The position numbers and the translations under genes were made by a program. Source: Maricaulis salignorans (GTDB lineage Bacteria; Pseudomonadota; Alphaproteobacteria; Caulobacterales; Aquidulcibacteraceae). Taken from it: DNA of 64,000 bases. Every line of letters starts with the position of its first letter. The first letter of the stretch is position 1. The stretch spans positions 62,001 to 126,000 of the forward strand of contig CAMDDL010000004.1 in assembly GCA_945891505.1 (NCBI GenBank). Reading direction: 5' to 3'. This document shows, in pieces, positions 1-15,193 of the stretch. A model generated the notes under the pieces. The model did no database searches and was not told the origin of the DNA. It was given only the letters and a program-made list of their open reading frames with translations.

Positions 1-1285
1 GCTGAGCAAAGCAGCGGATGCGGAAGTCACTCTTGCGCACTTCAATGCGCTTCCTGCCTGTTTCCGGCGCCGCGTCGGCTTGCGGACGACGGCGCAGCTT
101 TTGCCAAGGCGCTGCGGCGCGCAAGGTTTCGATGATGTTTAGCCGCTCACCGGGCTTTAAGGTACCGCTGCGAGAACGAATGGGCCGACCTCGAAGTGGT
201 GACTTCTGCATGCTCCCACCACCACTGCCGCTGGCGCGTCCTTGGCGATTGGGTTTTGCTTGGCTCCCCAGTGCTGCGATTAATTCAGCGGGCAAGGCAG
301 ATTTGACGGCATCCACCAGAATCTCACTGGGATTGGGTGGGCTTTTAGGCTCTGCATCCGCTTGAGAGTCCGGTGGGGTTTCAGCCGGCGGCTTCGCGTC
401 CGCCTCTGCCTCGGTTTGTTCTGCTTCGTCTTGAGTTTCAGGTTGTTGGTCTGAATCTTCGGGCTGAGGCTCTTCAGGCGGTGGCGGTAATTGCAGGGCT
501 TGGGGTGCCAGAACCAGCTGTGCAGCTAACGTGACATCACCCAAAGTGGCGACTTTTCTGCCGTCTAAGGCCGCGACCATGCGTGCGACCCGCAGACACA
601 AAAGCGCTGGCCGGGCTGAGTTCAAGCCAAAGGCTTGGGCGGCTTCACAAATGGCCTCGAGGAGCGACTCTGACGCAAGGCCAATTTCTGGCAGGGCACT
701 TTTGGCGCGCTCAATATCTTCAAGGCTTGCCCCGTCCCCTGCGAGATCCCCAAGGCCCAGACCATTACCATCGAGGCGGAAGCTGCAGCGTTCTAGAAGC
801 GCAAACGGCGGGGATTCCTCCGGGCCCATGCTTTCATCTAATAGGATCAAACCAAAGCGCGCGGGCAGAAGCGATGTCAGCCCATCGCGCTCCAACTGGA
901 ACTGGCCTTCATCCAATGCGGCTGCAATCCTTGCGGCGGTCGCCGAACTCAAGCGCTCGGCCATGGGCAAGACCAACACCCCGCCATCGACTTCGCTCAA
1001 CAGGCCGCGCTGGACGACGGGTTGACCCATGGCCAAACTGGTTGCGAGATCAAGGCCACCCAATAAGCGGTCGTCGCCCGTCTGCACCGGGCAACGGCGC
1101 AAGGGCGCGCCTTCCGGCAAAAGCTCCTTCAACAGATCGAGCCAAGCATCAAAAAATGGGCTGCCTCGACCCTTGATCGAGATACCGCCCAATCCATGGG
1201 GGTCCATCGCAAATAAGGTGGCGATCAACAGGGCTTCCGGCCAAGCGGCGCAGCGCACAGTTTCGGCTTGCGCCTCGGCGGTCAT
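1..1285 (-). CDS. bchD: Magnesium chelatase subunit D, BchD (C-terminus cut by window edge)
   Basis: Partial gene: 428 codons from the ATG are visible and the frame runs off position 1. BchD forms the AAA+ platform with BchI that drives Mg insertion into protoporphyrin IX by BchH. The visible part shows the AAA-like N-terminal domain, which lacks a good Walker A motif as is usual for D subunits (about residues 1-270), then a Pro/Glu/Asp/Gln-rich acidic linker (about 270-325) and the start of the basic region leading to the integrin I (VWA) domain, which is outside the window. The start overlaps the bchI stop (ATGA), so the two are translationally coupled. Identity is supported by order, the linker and synteny with bchI. 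Confidence 0.93.
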   Translation of the reverse strand, partial: MTAEAQAETVRCAAWPEALLIATLFAMDPHGLGGISIKGRGSPFFDAWLDLLKELLPEGAPLRRCPVQTGDDRLLGGLDLATSLAMGQPVVQRGLLSEVDGGVLVLPMAERLSSATAARIAAALDEGQFQLERDGLTSLLPARFGLILLDESMGPEESPPFALLERCSFRLDGNGLGLGDLAGDGASLEDIERAKSALPEIGLASESLLEAICEAAQAFGLNSARPALLCLRVARMVAALDGRKVATLGDVTLAAQLVLAPQALQLPPPPEEPQPEDSDQQPETQDEAEQTEAEADAKPPAETPPDSQADAEPKSPPNPSEILVDAVKSALPAELIAALGSQAKPNRQGRASGSGGGSMQKSPLRGRPIRSRSGTLKPGERLNIIETLRAAAPWQKLRRRPQADAAPETGRKRIEVRKSDFRIRCFAQ

Positions 1286-2310
1286 GATCCAAACAGGTCT
1301 GACATGGCGCGTTCAATCCGGGTGGACGAGCCGGTTTCATCGAGGGGGTTACGGCGCAGGCGGTGGCGCAAGGCCATGACAGCGATGCCGCGCAAATGAT
1401 GGTCCTCCACCCGTGCATCACCTTCAAGGGCGGCAACGGCGCGGGCTGCGCGGATCAAAGTCAGTTCGCCGCGCAACCCGTCGACACCGACAGCCATACA
1501 CAAGCGCGACGCCCATTCCAGAGCCGCATCAGGGGTTTCAATGTCACTGAGGCGAGCGCGTGCCGCGACAATCTTCTCCCGCACAGCTGCCTCGCCTTCG
1601 GCCTGACGGGCGGCAAAGCCCGCACTATCGCGGTCAAAGGAGTCCCGTCGGCGCACCACTTCGACGCGCACAGCCAGCTCATCCGGGGTCTTTACATCCA
1701 CCGACAAGCCAAACCGATCCAATAATTGAGGTCGCAACTCGCCTTCTTCCGGATTGCCGCTGCCAATCAAGACAAAGCGGGCTGGGTGGCGCACACTAAG
1801 GCCTTCTCGCTCGACAACATTTTCCCCTGAGGCGGCCACGTCCAAAAGCAGGTCGACCAGATGGTCATCGAGCAAATTGACTTCGTCAATATAAAGAAAG
1901 CCCCGATTGGCACGGGCCAAGAGGCCCGGCTCAAAATGCTTCTCGCCTTGGGTGAGTGCGCGTTCAAGGTCAAGCGCGCCGACGACGCGGTCTTCGGTTG
2001 CGCCCAAGGGGAAATCGACAACCGGTGTCGCCATTTCGCCAACATCAGGTATCTCGCCATCCAGACGATGGACACAACCTGTCGCGCAACTGGATTTGTC
2101 GGCGCGCGGGTCGCAATGATACTGACACGCCTTGACCATTTTAATCGGCGGCAAGAGGGCGGCTAGGCCCCGGACGGCGGTCGACTTGCCCGTACCGCGA
2201 TCGCCAAACACCATAACCCCACCAATGCCAGGATCTGTGGCTGCGATCAGCATGGCCAGCTTCATGTCATCTTGGCCGACAATGGCTGTGAAAGGGAAAG
2301 CAATACGCAT
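1282..2310 (-). CDS. bchI: Magnesium chelatase ATPase subunit I, BchI
   Basis: 342 aa, full length for the family. AAA+ ATPase of Mg chelatase, cytoplasmic, first committed step of bacteriochlorophyll synthesis. Walker A GDRGTGKS at residues 36-43, Walker B FLYIDE at 138-143, and a GSGNPEEGELRPQLLDRFG sensor/arginine segment near 190-205. The ATG at 2310 is preceded by GGAG at a good distance; a TTG one codon upstream is less likely. It follows bciB at 30 bp and overlaps bchD by 4 bp, so bciB-bchI-bchD look like one minus-strand operon. Confidence 0.97.
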   Translation of the reverse strand: MRIAFPFTAIVGQDDMKLAMLIAATDPGIGGVMVFGDRGTGKSTAVRGLAALLPPIKMVKACQYHCDPRADKSSCATGCVHRLDGEIPDVGEMATPVVDFPLGATEDRVVGALDLERALTQGEKHFEPGLLARANRGFLYIDEVNLLDDHLVDLLLDVAASGENVVEREGLSVRHPARFVLIGSGNPEEGELRPQLLDRFGLSVDVKTPDELAVRVEVVRRRDSFDRDSAGFAARQAEGEAAVREKIVAARARLSDIETPDAALEWASRLCMAVGVDGLRGELTLIRAARAVAALEGDARVEDHHLRGIAVMALRHRLRRNPLDETGSSTRIERAMSDLFGS

Positions 2311-2340
2311 CAAAAAGGCTCCGAAAGGAAATGTTTAGCT

Positions 2341-3684
2341 TTAGGCATCTGCCTCTGCCGCAGATTGAACCTTAGCAGCTGCCTCATCAACTCGCTTGCG
2401 CTCTTGGCTGTCAGAGGTGAGGCCATAGGGCGCGGTTAATTGCCAGACATGGTCGGGGATCATGTTTTTCATGCGCTGTGGCTCTTCGCGGCGCAGGTGT
2501 AGCACTGTTTCAATGGCCTTCATTTCCACGCGTGTCCGGGCAAATTCCAGCCCGCGCGGGCCAATTCTTGGCATGAGCCAGCCAACCAAAGGCCTGACCC
2601 AATCGGGCATGCCCCGTAAAGGCAAGCCGCCAGCTGCGCGCTCAACATTGGCCTTGAACCCCTTAACCGCATTGGCGCGTTTGCCGTGGCTGGTCGGGGC
2701 CGTCAGGGCAACTTCATCGTCCAAGAGGGAAAGCAATTCCTCACCGCGTTCGTTGCGAACCAACAACCACTGCTCGCCTTGGCCACCCATATATCCAATT
2801 GTGATGTCGGCCAGCGCATTGGTATAATCGACACAGGTCCGGCAGGTCAGCGGGAAAAAGTCCGGGGGCAGTTTTGAGATCGGCAGTTGCAAGAAAGGTA
2901 TGACCTGCTTGTGACCGTCATCAAACCGCAGTTCGACATGGTAATCGGCCCGGAACTCTAAATAGCTGATGGTTTTGGGCTGATCCGACAAGAGGTCCAG
3001 AAACTGGTGGAAGCTTTCGGTGGTCGTATTGTCAGAGCAGGGCGTGCCAATCACATAGAGACGCTCAAACCCAAGTTCGGCTTCCAAGGCGCGCAAGGCA
3101 TAGACTTGGCAGGGAATGCCAATCACCGCGAGGCGCTTGTAGCCCAGATCGCGCGCGGGCTCTAACAGCGCCAATAAAGGCGCATAGCCCATGCGCATAC
3201 CCCGGCAATGGGCAAGCTCTGATGCGTCTGTCACCAAAGTCGGCACAGGCCGCCAGCGATCTTCTGGATCAGGCTTCATGGTCAGCACCGCGTCGACCGC
3301 GCCGGTTTCTAGTAAGCGTTCGGCGAGGCGGGTGGTGATCCCGGTCCATTGCGCGCCAGCTAAAGGGGCGTTCAGCTTGGCTTGATACATCGCCTTCACA
3401 GGGCCAAAGAATAACTCATCGCCAGCGGCCGTATCGCGGGCGCGCCCATGCACTTGGGTTTCCAGCTCTGGATAGTTTGGGCTGATGAATTGGCAGGCCC
3501 GCCCGCAGCGTTTCGGGTCTGACGTACGCGAGATTCCACAATCGGTGCAGAGAGAGCGTGCGGGTGCCGGGGTATTCAGCGCTTGACCAATCCTTTGATC
3601 GTCTTGCCCAACGCCCGTTGCACGACTTGTCGAAGATTCCACCCTAACCTCATCTGCTACCCGCATCATTTTAGACTGTCTCAT
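2341..3684 (-). CDS. bciB: Ferredoxin-type 3,8-divinyl (proto)chlorophyllide 8-vinyl reductase, BciB
   Basis: FrhB/HCAR-family iron-sulfur flavoprotein. It has a cysteine cluster close to the N-terminus (CTDCG followed by CGRAC) and later cysteines (GIPCQVYALRALE, GTPCSDN, CRTCVDYTNALADITIGYMGG) as in BciB and 7-hydroxymethyl chlorophyll a reductase. BciB reduces the C8 vinyl group of divinyl (proto)chlorophyllide with reduced ferredoxin. Membership of the bchI-bchD operon points to BciB rather than an F420 enzyme. The start is uncertain: a TTG at 3702, ATG at 3684 and two ATGs at 3669/3666 are in frame, none with a clear ribosome site; about 440-447 aa is somewhat longer than cyanobacterial BciB. 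The C-terminal 30 residues are charged and Ala-rich. Confidence 0.85.
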   Translation of the reverse strand: MRQSKMMRVADEVRVESSTSRATGVGQDDQRIGQALNTPAPARSLCTDCGISRTSDPKRCGRACQFISPNYPELETQVHGRARDTAAGDELFFGPVKAMYQAKLNAPLAGAQWTGITTRLAERLLETGAVDAVLTMKPDPEDRWRPVPTLVTDASELAHCRGMRMGYAPLLALLEPARDLGYKRLAVIGIPCQVYALRALEAELGFERLYVIGTPCSDNTTTESFHQFLDLLSDQPKTISYLEFRADYHVELRFDDGHKQVIPFLQLPISKLPPDFFPLTCRTCVDYTNALADITIGYMGGQGEQWLLVRNERGEELLSLLDDEVALTAPTSHGKRANAVKGFKANVERAAGGLPLRGMPDWVRPLVGWLMPRIGPRGLEFARTRVEMKAIETVLHLRREEPQRMKNMIPDHVWQLTAPYGLTSDSQERKRVDEAAAKVQSAAEADA

Positions 3685-3722
3685 CACGGGAACAAATTGC
3701 AAGGGATTGTTCGTTTTATGAC

Positions 3723-3756
3723 TGTCAAAAGTTTTGGACGTCTATTTCTATTGACA
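3723..3756. promoter_or_regulatory. Two abutting PpsR/CrtJ-like operators between bciB and the bchN operon
   Basis: TGTCAAAAGTTTTGGACG (3723-3740) and CGTCTATTTCTATTGACA (3739-3756) each match the PpsR/CrtJ consensus TGTC-N10-GACA with one mismatch in the outer base, and they share two bases. They sit in the only divergent gap between the bciB-bchI-bchD and bchN operons. TTGACA at 3751-3756 could be a -35 element for the rightward operon, though no good -10 follows. A regulator gene is not in the window, so the role is inferred from motif and position. Confidence 0.5.
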
Positions 3757-3825
3757 AGACATAAGGGGGAAGCATACCTTGCGGGATGACCTTATCTGAG
3801 GTCCGTTTTCTGCTGGAGAATTCCG

Positions 3826-5318
<1,493 letters not shown>

Positions 5319-5322
5319 TCCC

Positions 5323-6871
5323 ATGCAGTTGACGGTTTGGACATATGAAGGACCACCTCATGTCGGGGCGATGCGCATCGCGACTGCCATGAAGGGTGTC
5401 CACTTTGTCTTGCACGCACCGCAAGGCGACACCTATGCCGACCTTCTGTTCACGATGATCGAGCGCCGGGGCGCGCGCCCGCCGGTGACTTACACGACCT
5501 TCCAAGCGCGTGACCTTGGTACCGATACCGCGGAAATCTTCAAAACAGCCGCGCGCGACGCCTTTGAGCGCTTCGATCCCGATCTTATGCTGGTGGGTGC
5601 CTCGTGCACCGCCGAATTGATCCAAGACGATCCAGGCGGCTTGGCGCGCGCGTTGAACTTGCCTGTGCCCACCATCACGCTCGAACTGCCTTCCTATCAA
5701 AAGAAGGAAAACTGGGGCGCTTCAGAGACTTTTTATCAAATCGTCCGTGGTCTGGCGACAGAAGCTCCGGCTCCAAAGCCTGAAGGCGCAAAGCCAAGCT
5801 GCAACATCTTGGGCGCGACGGCATTGGGCTTCCGGCACCGCGATGACGTGATTGAGATCACGCGCCTGCTTAATCAAATGGGAATTGACGTGAACGTCGC
5901 TGCCCCGATGGGTGCCACAGCAGATGATATCCGTCGCTTACCAGAAGCCGACTTTAACGTCGTCCTTTATCCTGAAATTGCCGACACAGCCGCGCGCTGG
6001 TTAGAGCGTCAATATGGTCAAAAGGCCGTCCGCACCATACCAATGGGCTTCCAAGCCACATGTGAATTTGTGCGTGAAGTGGCCGCTTTAGCCGGTGTCG
6101 ACCCAGAGCCAGTTCTGACTCAGCATGGTTCGCACATGCCGTGGTGGGCGCGTTCGGTCGATTCCAATTACCTCACCGGCAAGCGCGTCTTTGTGTTTGG
6201 CGATGCCACCCATGCCATGGCGGCAGCCCGCGTAGCGAAGGAAGAGCTTGGCTTCGAAGTGGTGGGCCTTGGCTGCTATAATCGCGAGTTCGCACGCGAT
6301 GTGCGTGCTTGCGCGGCAGAGCTCGGCGTTGAAGCGCTGATTACCGACGATTATTTGCTGGTCGAAGAAACCATTGCAGCCTTGCAGCCAGAATTGGTTC
6401 TGGGCACGCAGATGGAGCGCCATATCGCCAAACGCCTCGGCGTGCCTTGCGCGGTCATTTCAGCACCCGTCCATGTGCAGGACTTCCCCGCCCGCTATGC
6501 GCCCGTGATGGGCTTTGAAGGCGCGAATGTCTTGTTCGACACTTGGGTCCATCCATTGGTGATGGGCTTGGAAGAGCATTTGTTGACCATGTTCCGTGAG
6601 GACTTTGAGTTCAATGATGCAGCCGGGCCCTCCCACCTCGGCGGCCACGCCAAGGTCGAGGCTGCGGCTAAGCCAAAGCCAGAGCCTGAAGCCGCACCCG
6701 TAGCGGCGCAGGCTGCAACCCAAGAAACCATCAGCGTTCTCAATTGGAGCCCAGAAGCCACCAAAGAATTGTCGAAAATCCCCTTCTTCGTCCGGGGCAA
6801 AGCCAAGCGCAACACGGAACGTTACGCCGCCGAGCAGGGCCTAGAGACCATCTCCATTGAGGCGCTTTACG

Positions 6872-6897
<26 letters not shown>
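5323..6897 (+). CDS. bchB: Light-independent protochlorophyllide reductase subunit B, BchB
   Basis: 524 aa, NifK-like partner of BchN. D36 ([10 protein letters not shown]) is the unusual aspartate ligand of the shared 4Fe-4S cluster in this family. The NifK-like core is followed by an Ala/Pro/Glu-rich flexible linker (about residues 440-467) and then the conserved C-terminal proto-chlorophyllide reductase 57 kDa subunit domain ([26 protein letters not shown]). The start is 4 bp behind bchN with no ribosome site of its own, which suggests coupling; its 3' end overlaps the bchH start by 26 bp. Confidence 0.97.
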
Positions 6898-11606
<4,709 letters not shown>

Positions 11607-11621
11607 TCGGGAGCTTTGGAC

Positions 11622-12323
11622 ATGCTGACCACCACTTATGTTGAGCGCCGCCAACGTCTAGAGACCTATTTTGACCGCACGGCGTCAGATACTTGGGCGC
11701 AACTGACCTCGACAGCGCCAGTCAGCAAAATCCGTGCAACTGTGCGGGCTGGCCGCGACCAAATGCGCGAGATTTTGGTCTCTTGGTTGCCTGAATCCTT
11801 GACCGCCAAGCGCATCCTTGATGCAGGGTGTGGCACGGGTGCTTTGGCCGTGATTGCCGCCCATCGTGGCGCGGATGTGGTGGCGGTTGATGTCGCTGCT
11901 AGTCTAGTTTCGGTGGCCGGCGAACGGGCACCCATTGATCCCGCTCCAGGGACAATTGATTTCCGCGTCGGCGACATGCTGGACCCCGTCCATGGTTCCT
12001 ATGACCACATCGTATCGATGGATTCCTTGATCCATTATCCGCGCGATGAGATTATGACCGCTTTGGCATCCTTGGCATCTAGATGCACGGGCTCCATCGT
12101 TTTCACCTTCGCGCCAAAGACCCCGCTTTTGACCGTGATGCACGCCGTCGGGCTGTTGTTCCCGAGGTCCGACCGGGCTCCGGCGATTGAGCCTGTCAGC
12201 GAGGCCTTCTTGCGTAAGTCGGTGGCTTCTGACCCCCGCATGGCTGGCTGGAAAGTTGGCCGCAGTGCCCGCGTCGTCAGTGGCTTCTACACCTCGCAAG
12301 CGATGGAATTGGTGAGAGCATGA
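11622..12323 (+). CDS. bchM: Magnesium-protoporphyrin O-methyltransferase, BchM
   Basis: 233 aa SAM-dependent methyltransferase that esterifies the ring C propionate of Mg-protoporphyrin IX. SAM motif I ILDAGCGTG at residues 65-73, and the family stretch MDSLIHYPRDEIMTAL followed by FTFAPKTPLLTVMHAVGLLFPRSDRAPAI. ATG at 11622 has GGGAG upstream. It lies 15 bp behind bchL and overlaps the next gene by 4 bp (ATGA). In many alphaproteobacteria lhaA and puhABC follow bchM; here they do not. Confidence 0.97.
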   Translation: MLTTTYVERRQRLETYFDRTASDTWAQLTSTAPVSKIRATVRAGRDQMREILVSWLPESLTAKRILDAGCGTGALAVIAAHRGADVVAVDVAASLVSVAGERAPIDPAPGTIDFRVGDMLDPVHGSYDHIVSMDSLIHYPRDEIMTALASLASRCTGSIVFTFAPKTPLLTVMHAVGLLFPRSDRAPAIEPVSEAFLRKSVASDPRMAGWKVGRSARVVSGFYTSQAMELVRA

Positions 12324-12670
12324 CCAATTCGTATCTCCATCATCAGCAACCTGAGTTTTGGACCCTGCAGTGGCCAGAGGCGCTTAAGCGCGCCACGCAT
12401 GTGACAACATGTACCATTGAGATTCAGCATGATGAGACTAGTCTCCATGCGCATGTCTCACTGGACGATGATTCCATCCTCGGGCCGGGCGACAAGATGA
12501 TTGTCCAAGGGCCTCCGATCCGGCTGTCGTTTGGTGAATCCTGCACCCTGCACCGGGGCGTCCAGATAATCCGCGCGACCGCCCTTGAAAGACTTTGGAT
12601 CAAAGTCGCCTCTTATTTTGAGCTTTTTGAGCTCTATGAAGTCAGCTTCACACCGGGGAAACTGCCATGA
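12320..12670 (+). CDS. bciE: Candidate BciE, auxiliary subunit of the AcsF cyclase
   Basis: 116 aa, wedged between bchM and acsF with 4-bp overlaps at both ends, so all three are translationally coupled. In alphaproteobacteria a small protein, BciE, encoded beside acsF is required for the oxygen-dependent Mg-protoporphyrin monomethyl ester cyclase. This assignment rests on position, size and the alphaproteobacterial AcsF; I see no diagnostic motif. The sequence has a soluble N-terminal half and a beta-rich centre ([20 protein letters not shown]) and ends [10 protein letters not shown]. No membrane span, no cysteine cluster. Confidence 0.6.
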   Translation: MTNSYLHHQQPEFWTLQWPEALKRATHVTTCTIEIQHDETSLHAHVSLDDDSILGPGDKMIVQGPPIRLSFGESCTLHRGVQIIRATALERLWIKVASYFELFELYEVSFTPGKLP

Positions 12671-13731
12671 CCGCAGCCACTTTTGACGATTCCTATCTCG
12701 ACACGACCCAGCTGGCCAAAACCGACACGATGTTGAGCCCGCGGTTCTACACGACTGACTATGAGGCGATGGATAAGATTGATGTGTCCTCGGTTCGCGA
12801 AGAGTGGGACCATATGCTTTCAGGCATGGCAGCCGATCCGCGCCGCGGCCACTTTAAGCGCGATGCGGCGTTCGATAACCGGCTCGACGACTTGGACCCT
12901 GAATTGCGTCGTGAGTTTGTAGACTTTCTGGTTAGCTCGATCACGTCGGAATTCTCGGGCTGTGTTCTCTATGCTGAGATCGTCAAGCGCGTGACCAATC
13001 CAGACATCAAAGCCTTGTTCAAATATATGGCCCGCGATGAATCGCGCCATGCAGGTTTTATCAATGAAACGCTGAAGGATTTTGGCATTGGCGTCGATTT
13101 GGGCTTTTTGACCAAGACCAAGAAATACACTTTCTTCAAGCCGAAGTTCATCTATTATGCGGTCTATCTGTCTGAAAAGATTGGCTATGCGCGCTACATC
13201 ACCATCTTCCGGCAATTAGAGCGCAACCCGCAGCACAAATTCCATCCAATTTTCAATTGGTTCAAGGAATGGTGCAATGATGAGTTCAGCCATGGCGAAG
13301 CCTTCGCCTTGATTATGCGGGCAGACCCAACTTTGTTGCAAGGGGCCAACAAGCTCTGGATTCGGTTCTTCCTTCTTTCGGTCTATGCCACCATGTATGT
13401 GCGCGACCACGCCCGCCCCGCTTTCCACAAAGCCTTGGGCGTAAACCCAACAGACTATGATTATCAGGTCTTTTCACTGACCACCGAGATTTCCAAGCAA
13501 GTCTTCCCGGTTATGCTAGACACCGATAATCCGATTTTCCGCGCAGGGTTTGAGCGTCTTCGCATCCTGTCAGACAAGATCGATGCTGCCAAAGCCGAGG
13601 GCGGCTTTATGAACGGCCTAAAACGACTGGGATGGACTGCGCAAGTCGGCGCGACCTTCGTCAGTCTCTATCTACTACCAACACTTTCGAATGAGCTACC
13701 CAGCAACGTTCGGCTGCAACCCGTTTGGTAA
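12667..13731 (+). CDS. acsF: Aerobic Mg-protoporphyrin IX monomethyl ester (oxidative) cyclase, AcsF
   Basis: 354 aa di-iron monooxygenase that closes ring E with O2, giving divinyl protochlorophyllide. Di-iron motifs: E95/E104 in [20 protein letters not shown] at 124-131, and the second carboxylate/His motif [13 protein letters not shown] near residue 210. Start ATG at 12667 overlaps the bciE stop. Presence of AcsF and absence of bchE indicate an aerobic route. hemA follows after 74 bp, probably in the same transcript. Confidence 0.97.
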   Translation: MTAATFDDSYLDTTQLAKTDTMLSPRFYTTDYEAMDKIDVSSVREEWDHMLSGMAADPRRGHFKRDAAFDNRLDDLDPELRREFVDFLVSSITSEFSGCVLYAEIVKRVTNPDIKALFKYMARDESRHAGFINETLKDFGIGVDLGFLTKTKKYTFFKPKFIYYAVYLSEKIGYARYITIFRQLERNPQHKFHPIFNWFKEWCNDEFSHGEAFALIMRADPTLLQGANKLWIRFFLLSVYATMYVRDHARPAFHKALGVNPTDYDYQVFSLTTEISKQVFPVMLDTDNPIFRAGFERLRILSDKIDAAKAEGGFMNGLKRLGWTAQVGATFVSLYLLPTLSNELPSNVRLQPVW

Positions 13732-13805
13732 GTCGCTTGCCAAACAGATAACAAACGGCTTGGTGGTGGTGAAAGCACCGCTAGGCTGTCGGGAGGGGAA
13801 ATAAC

Positions 13806-15026
13806 ATGGACTACCAAGCCTATTTCAACAGCCAGCTGGACGCACTACGTGCCGAGGGTCGCTATCGTGTTTTTGCTGACCTAGAGCGTCATGCAGGCCA
13901 ATTCCCGCGCGCGACGCGTCATACTGATGACGGCGTCCATGAAGTGACGGTTTGGTGTTCGAACGATTATCTCGGCATGGGCCAACATCCCAAAGTACTC
14001 GCAGCGATGCATGAAGCCATCGATCGGTGTGGCGCAGGTGCAGGTGGCACGCGCAACATTTCAGGTACCAATCATTACCACATCTTGCTGGAGCAAGAGC
14101 TGGCTGACTTGCACGGCAAGGAAGCCGCCCTTTTGTTCACGTCGGGCTATGTGTCGAACTGGGCGGCGTTGAGCACCTTGGCCAGCAAAATCCCCAATTG
14201 CGTTGTTGTTTCGGACGAAGGCAATCACGCTTCGATGATTGAAGGCATTCGCCACAGCCGCGCCGAAGTCCGCATCTTCAAGCATAATGACACCGAAGAT
14301 CTTGAGCGCGTTCTGGCCAGCCTCCCGCCAGAGCAGCCTAAGTTGGTGGCGTTTGAGTCTGTTTATTCGATGGACGGCGATATCGCCCCAATTGCCGCTA
14401 TTTGCGATGTCGCGGAAAAATATGGCGCGATGACTTATCTCGATGAAGTCCATGGCGTTGGTCTATACGGCCCACGCGGCGGTGGTGTGGCAGAGCGTGA
14501 AGGCTTGATGGACCGCCTGACCGTTATTGAAGGCACGTTGGGCAAAGCCTTTGGCGTCTTTGGTGGCTATGTCGCGGCATCAACGGCTTTGTGCGACTTC
14601 ATTCGCAGCTTTGCCTCGGGCTTCATCTTCACAACCGCTCTGCCACCCTCAGTAGCAGCAGGTGCCTGCGCCAGCATTCGTCATCTAAAGGCCAGTTCTG
14701 CAGAGCGCGAGCGTCATCAGGACCGCGTCGCGCACGTGCGCCGTCGCCTAGAAGCCGTTGGCATTCCCTGCATGGCCAATGACAGCCACATCATTCCCGT
14801 GATGGTTGGCGACCCGGTCAAGTGCAAAATGATCAGCGATTGGCTGCTCGAGCGGTCCGGCATTTATATCCAACCGATCAATTATCCGACCGTCCCCCGC
14901 GGCACAGAGCGCCTACGGATTACGCCATCGCCCTTGCACAGCGATGCCGATATTGAGCGCTTGGTAACGGCCTTGTCTGACCTGTGGCAGCAATGTGCAC
15001 TGGGTCGGGTTTCGGCTGCGGCTTGA
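13806..15026 (+). CDS. hemA: 5-aminolevulinate synthase (Shemin pathway), HemA
   Basis: 406 aa PLP enzyme that condenses glycine and succinyl-CoA to 5-aminolevulinate, the tetrapyrrole precursor. PLP lysine K247 in [15 protein letters not shown]; cofactor and substrate residues in [17 protein letters not shown] (76-92), [16 protein letters not shown] (136-151) and [12 protein letters not shown] (211-222). Strong ribosome site GGGAGGGGAAATAAC just before the ATG. A photosynthesis-cluster copy after acsF is common in phototrophic alphaproteobacteria; a second housekeeping copy may exist elsewhere. Confidence 0.97.
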   Translation: MDYQAYFNSQLDALRAEGRYRVFADLERHAGQFPRATRHTDDGVHEVTVWCSNDYLGMGQHPKVLAAMHEAIDRCGAGAGGTRNISGTNHYHILLEQELADLHGKEAALLFTSGYVSNWAALSTLASKIPNCVVVSDEGNHASMIEGIRHSRAEVRIFKHNDTEDLERVLASLPPEQPKLVAFESVYSMDGDIAPIAAICDVAEKYGAMTYLDEVHGVGLYGPRGGGVAEREGLMDRLTVIEGTLGKAFGVFGGYVAASTALCDFIRSFASGFIFTTALPPSVAAGACASIRHLKASSAERERHQDRVAHVRRRLEAVGIPCMANDSHIIPVMVGDPVKCKMISDWLLERSGIYIQPINYPTVPRGTERLRITPSPLHSDADIERLVTALSDLWQQCALGRVSAAA

Positions 15027-15193
15027 GTCAAGTGCATCCAGCTTTCCGGTTGGGTGGCCGTAATCGTTTGGGCGCGGCCGTTGGGCTTGGGAACTGAAAG
15101 GCCTAGGCGGACAGGTTTTCACCGGCTGCATCTGGAAATTGAGGCGGCAGGTGCTTTGCGCTACTCGGTAACGGCAGGAGAGGGGGAGCCAAG

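Noticed and set aside
3677-3694. TGT-N12-ACA motif (TGTCTCATCACGGGAACA) near the bciB start as a third PpsR site
   Set aside because: It lacks the inner G of GACA and overlaps possible bciB start codons; the stronger pair at 3723-3756 is enough to explain control.
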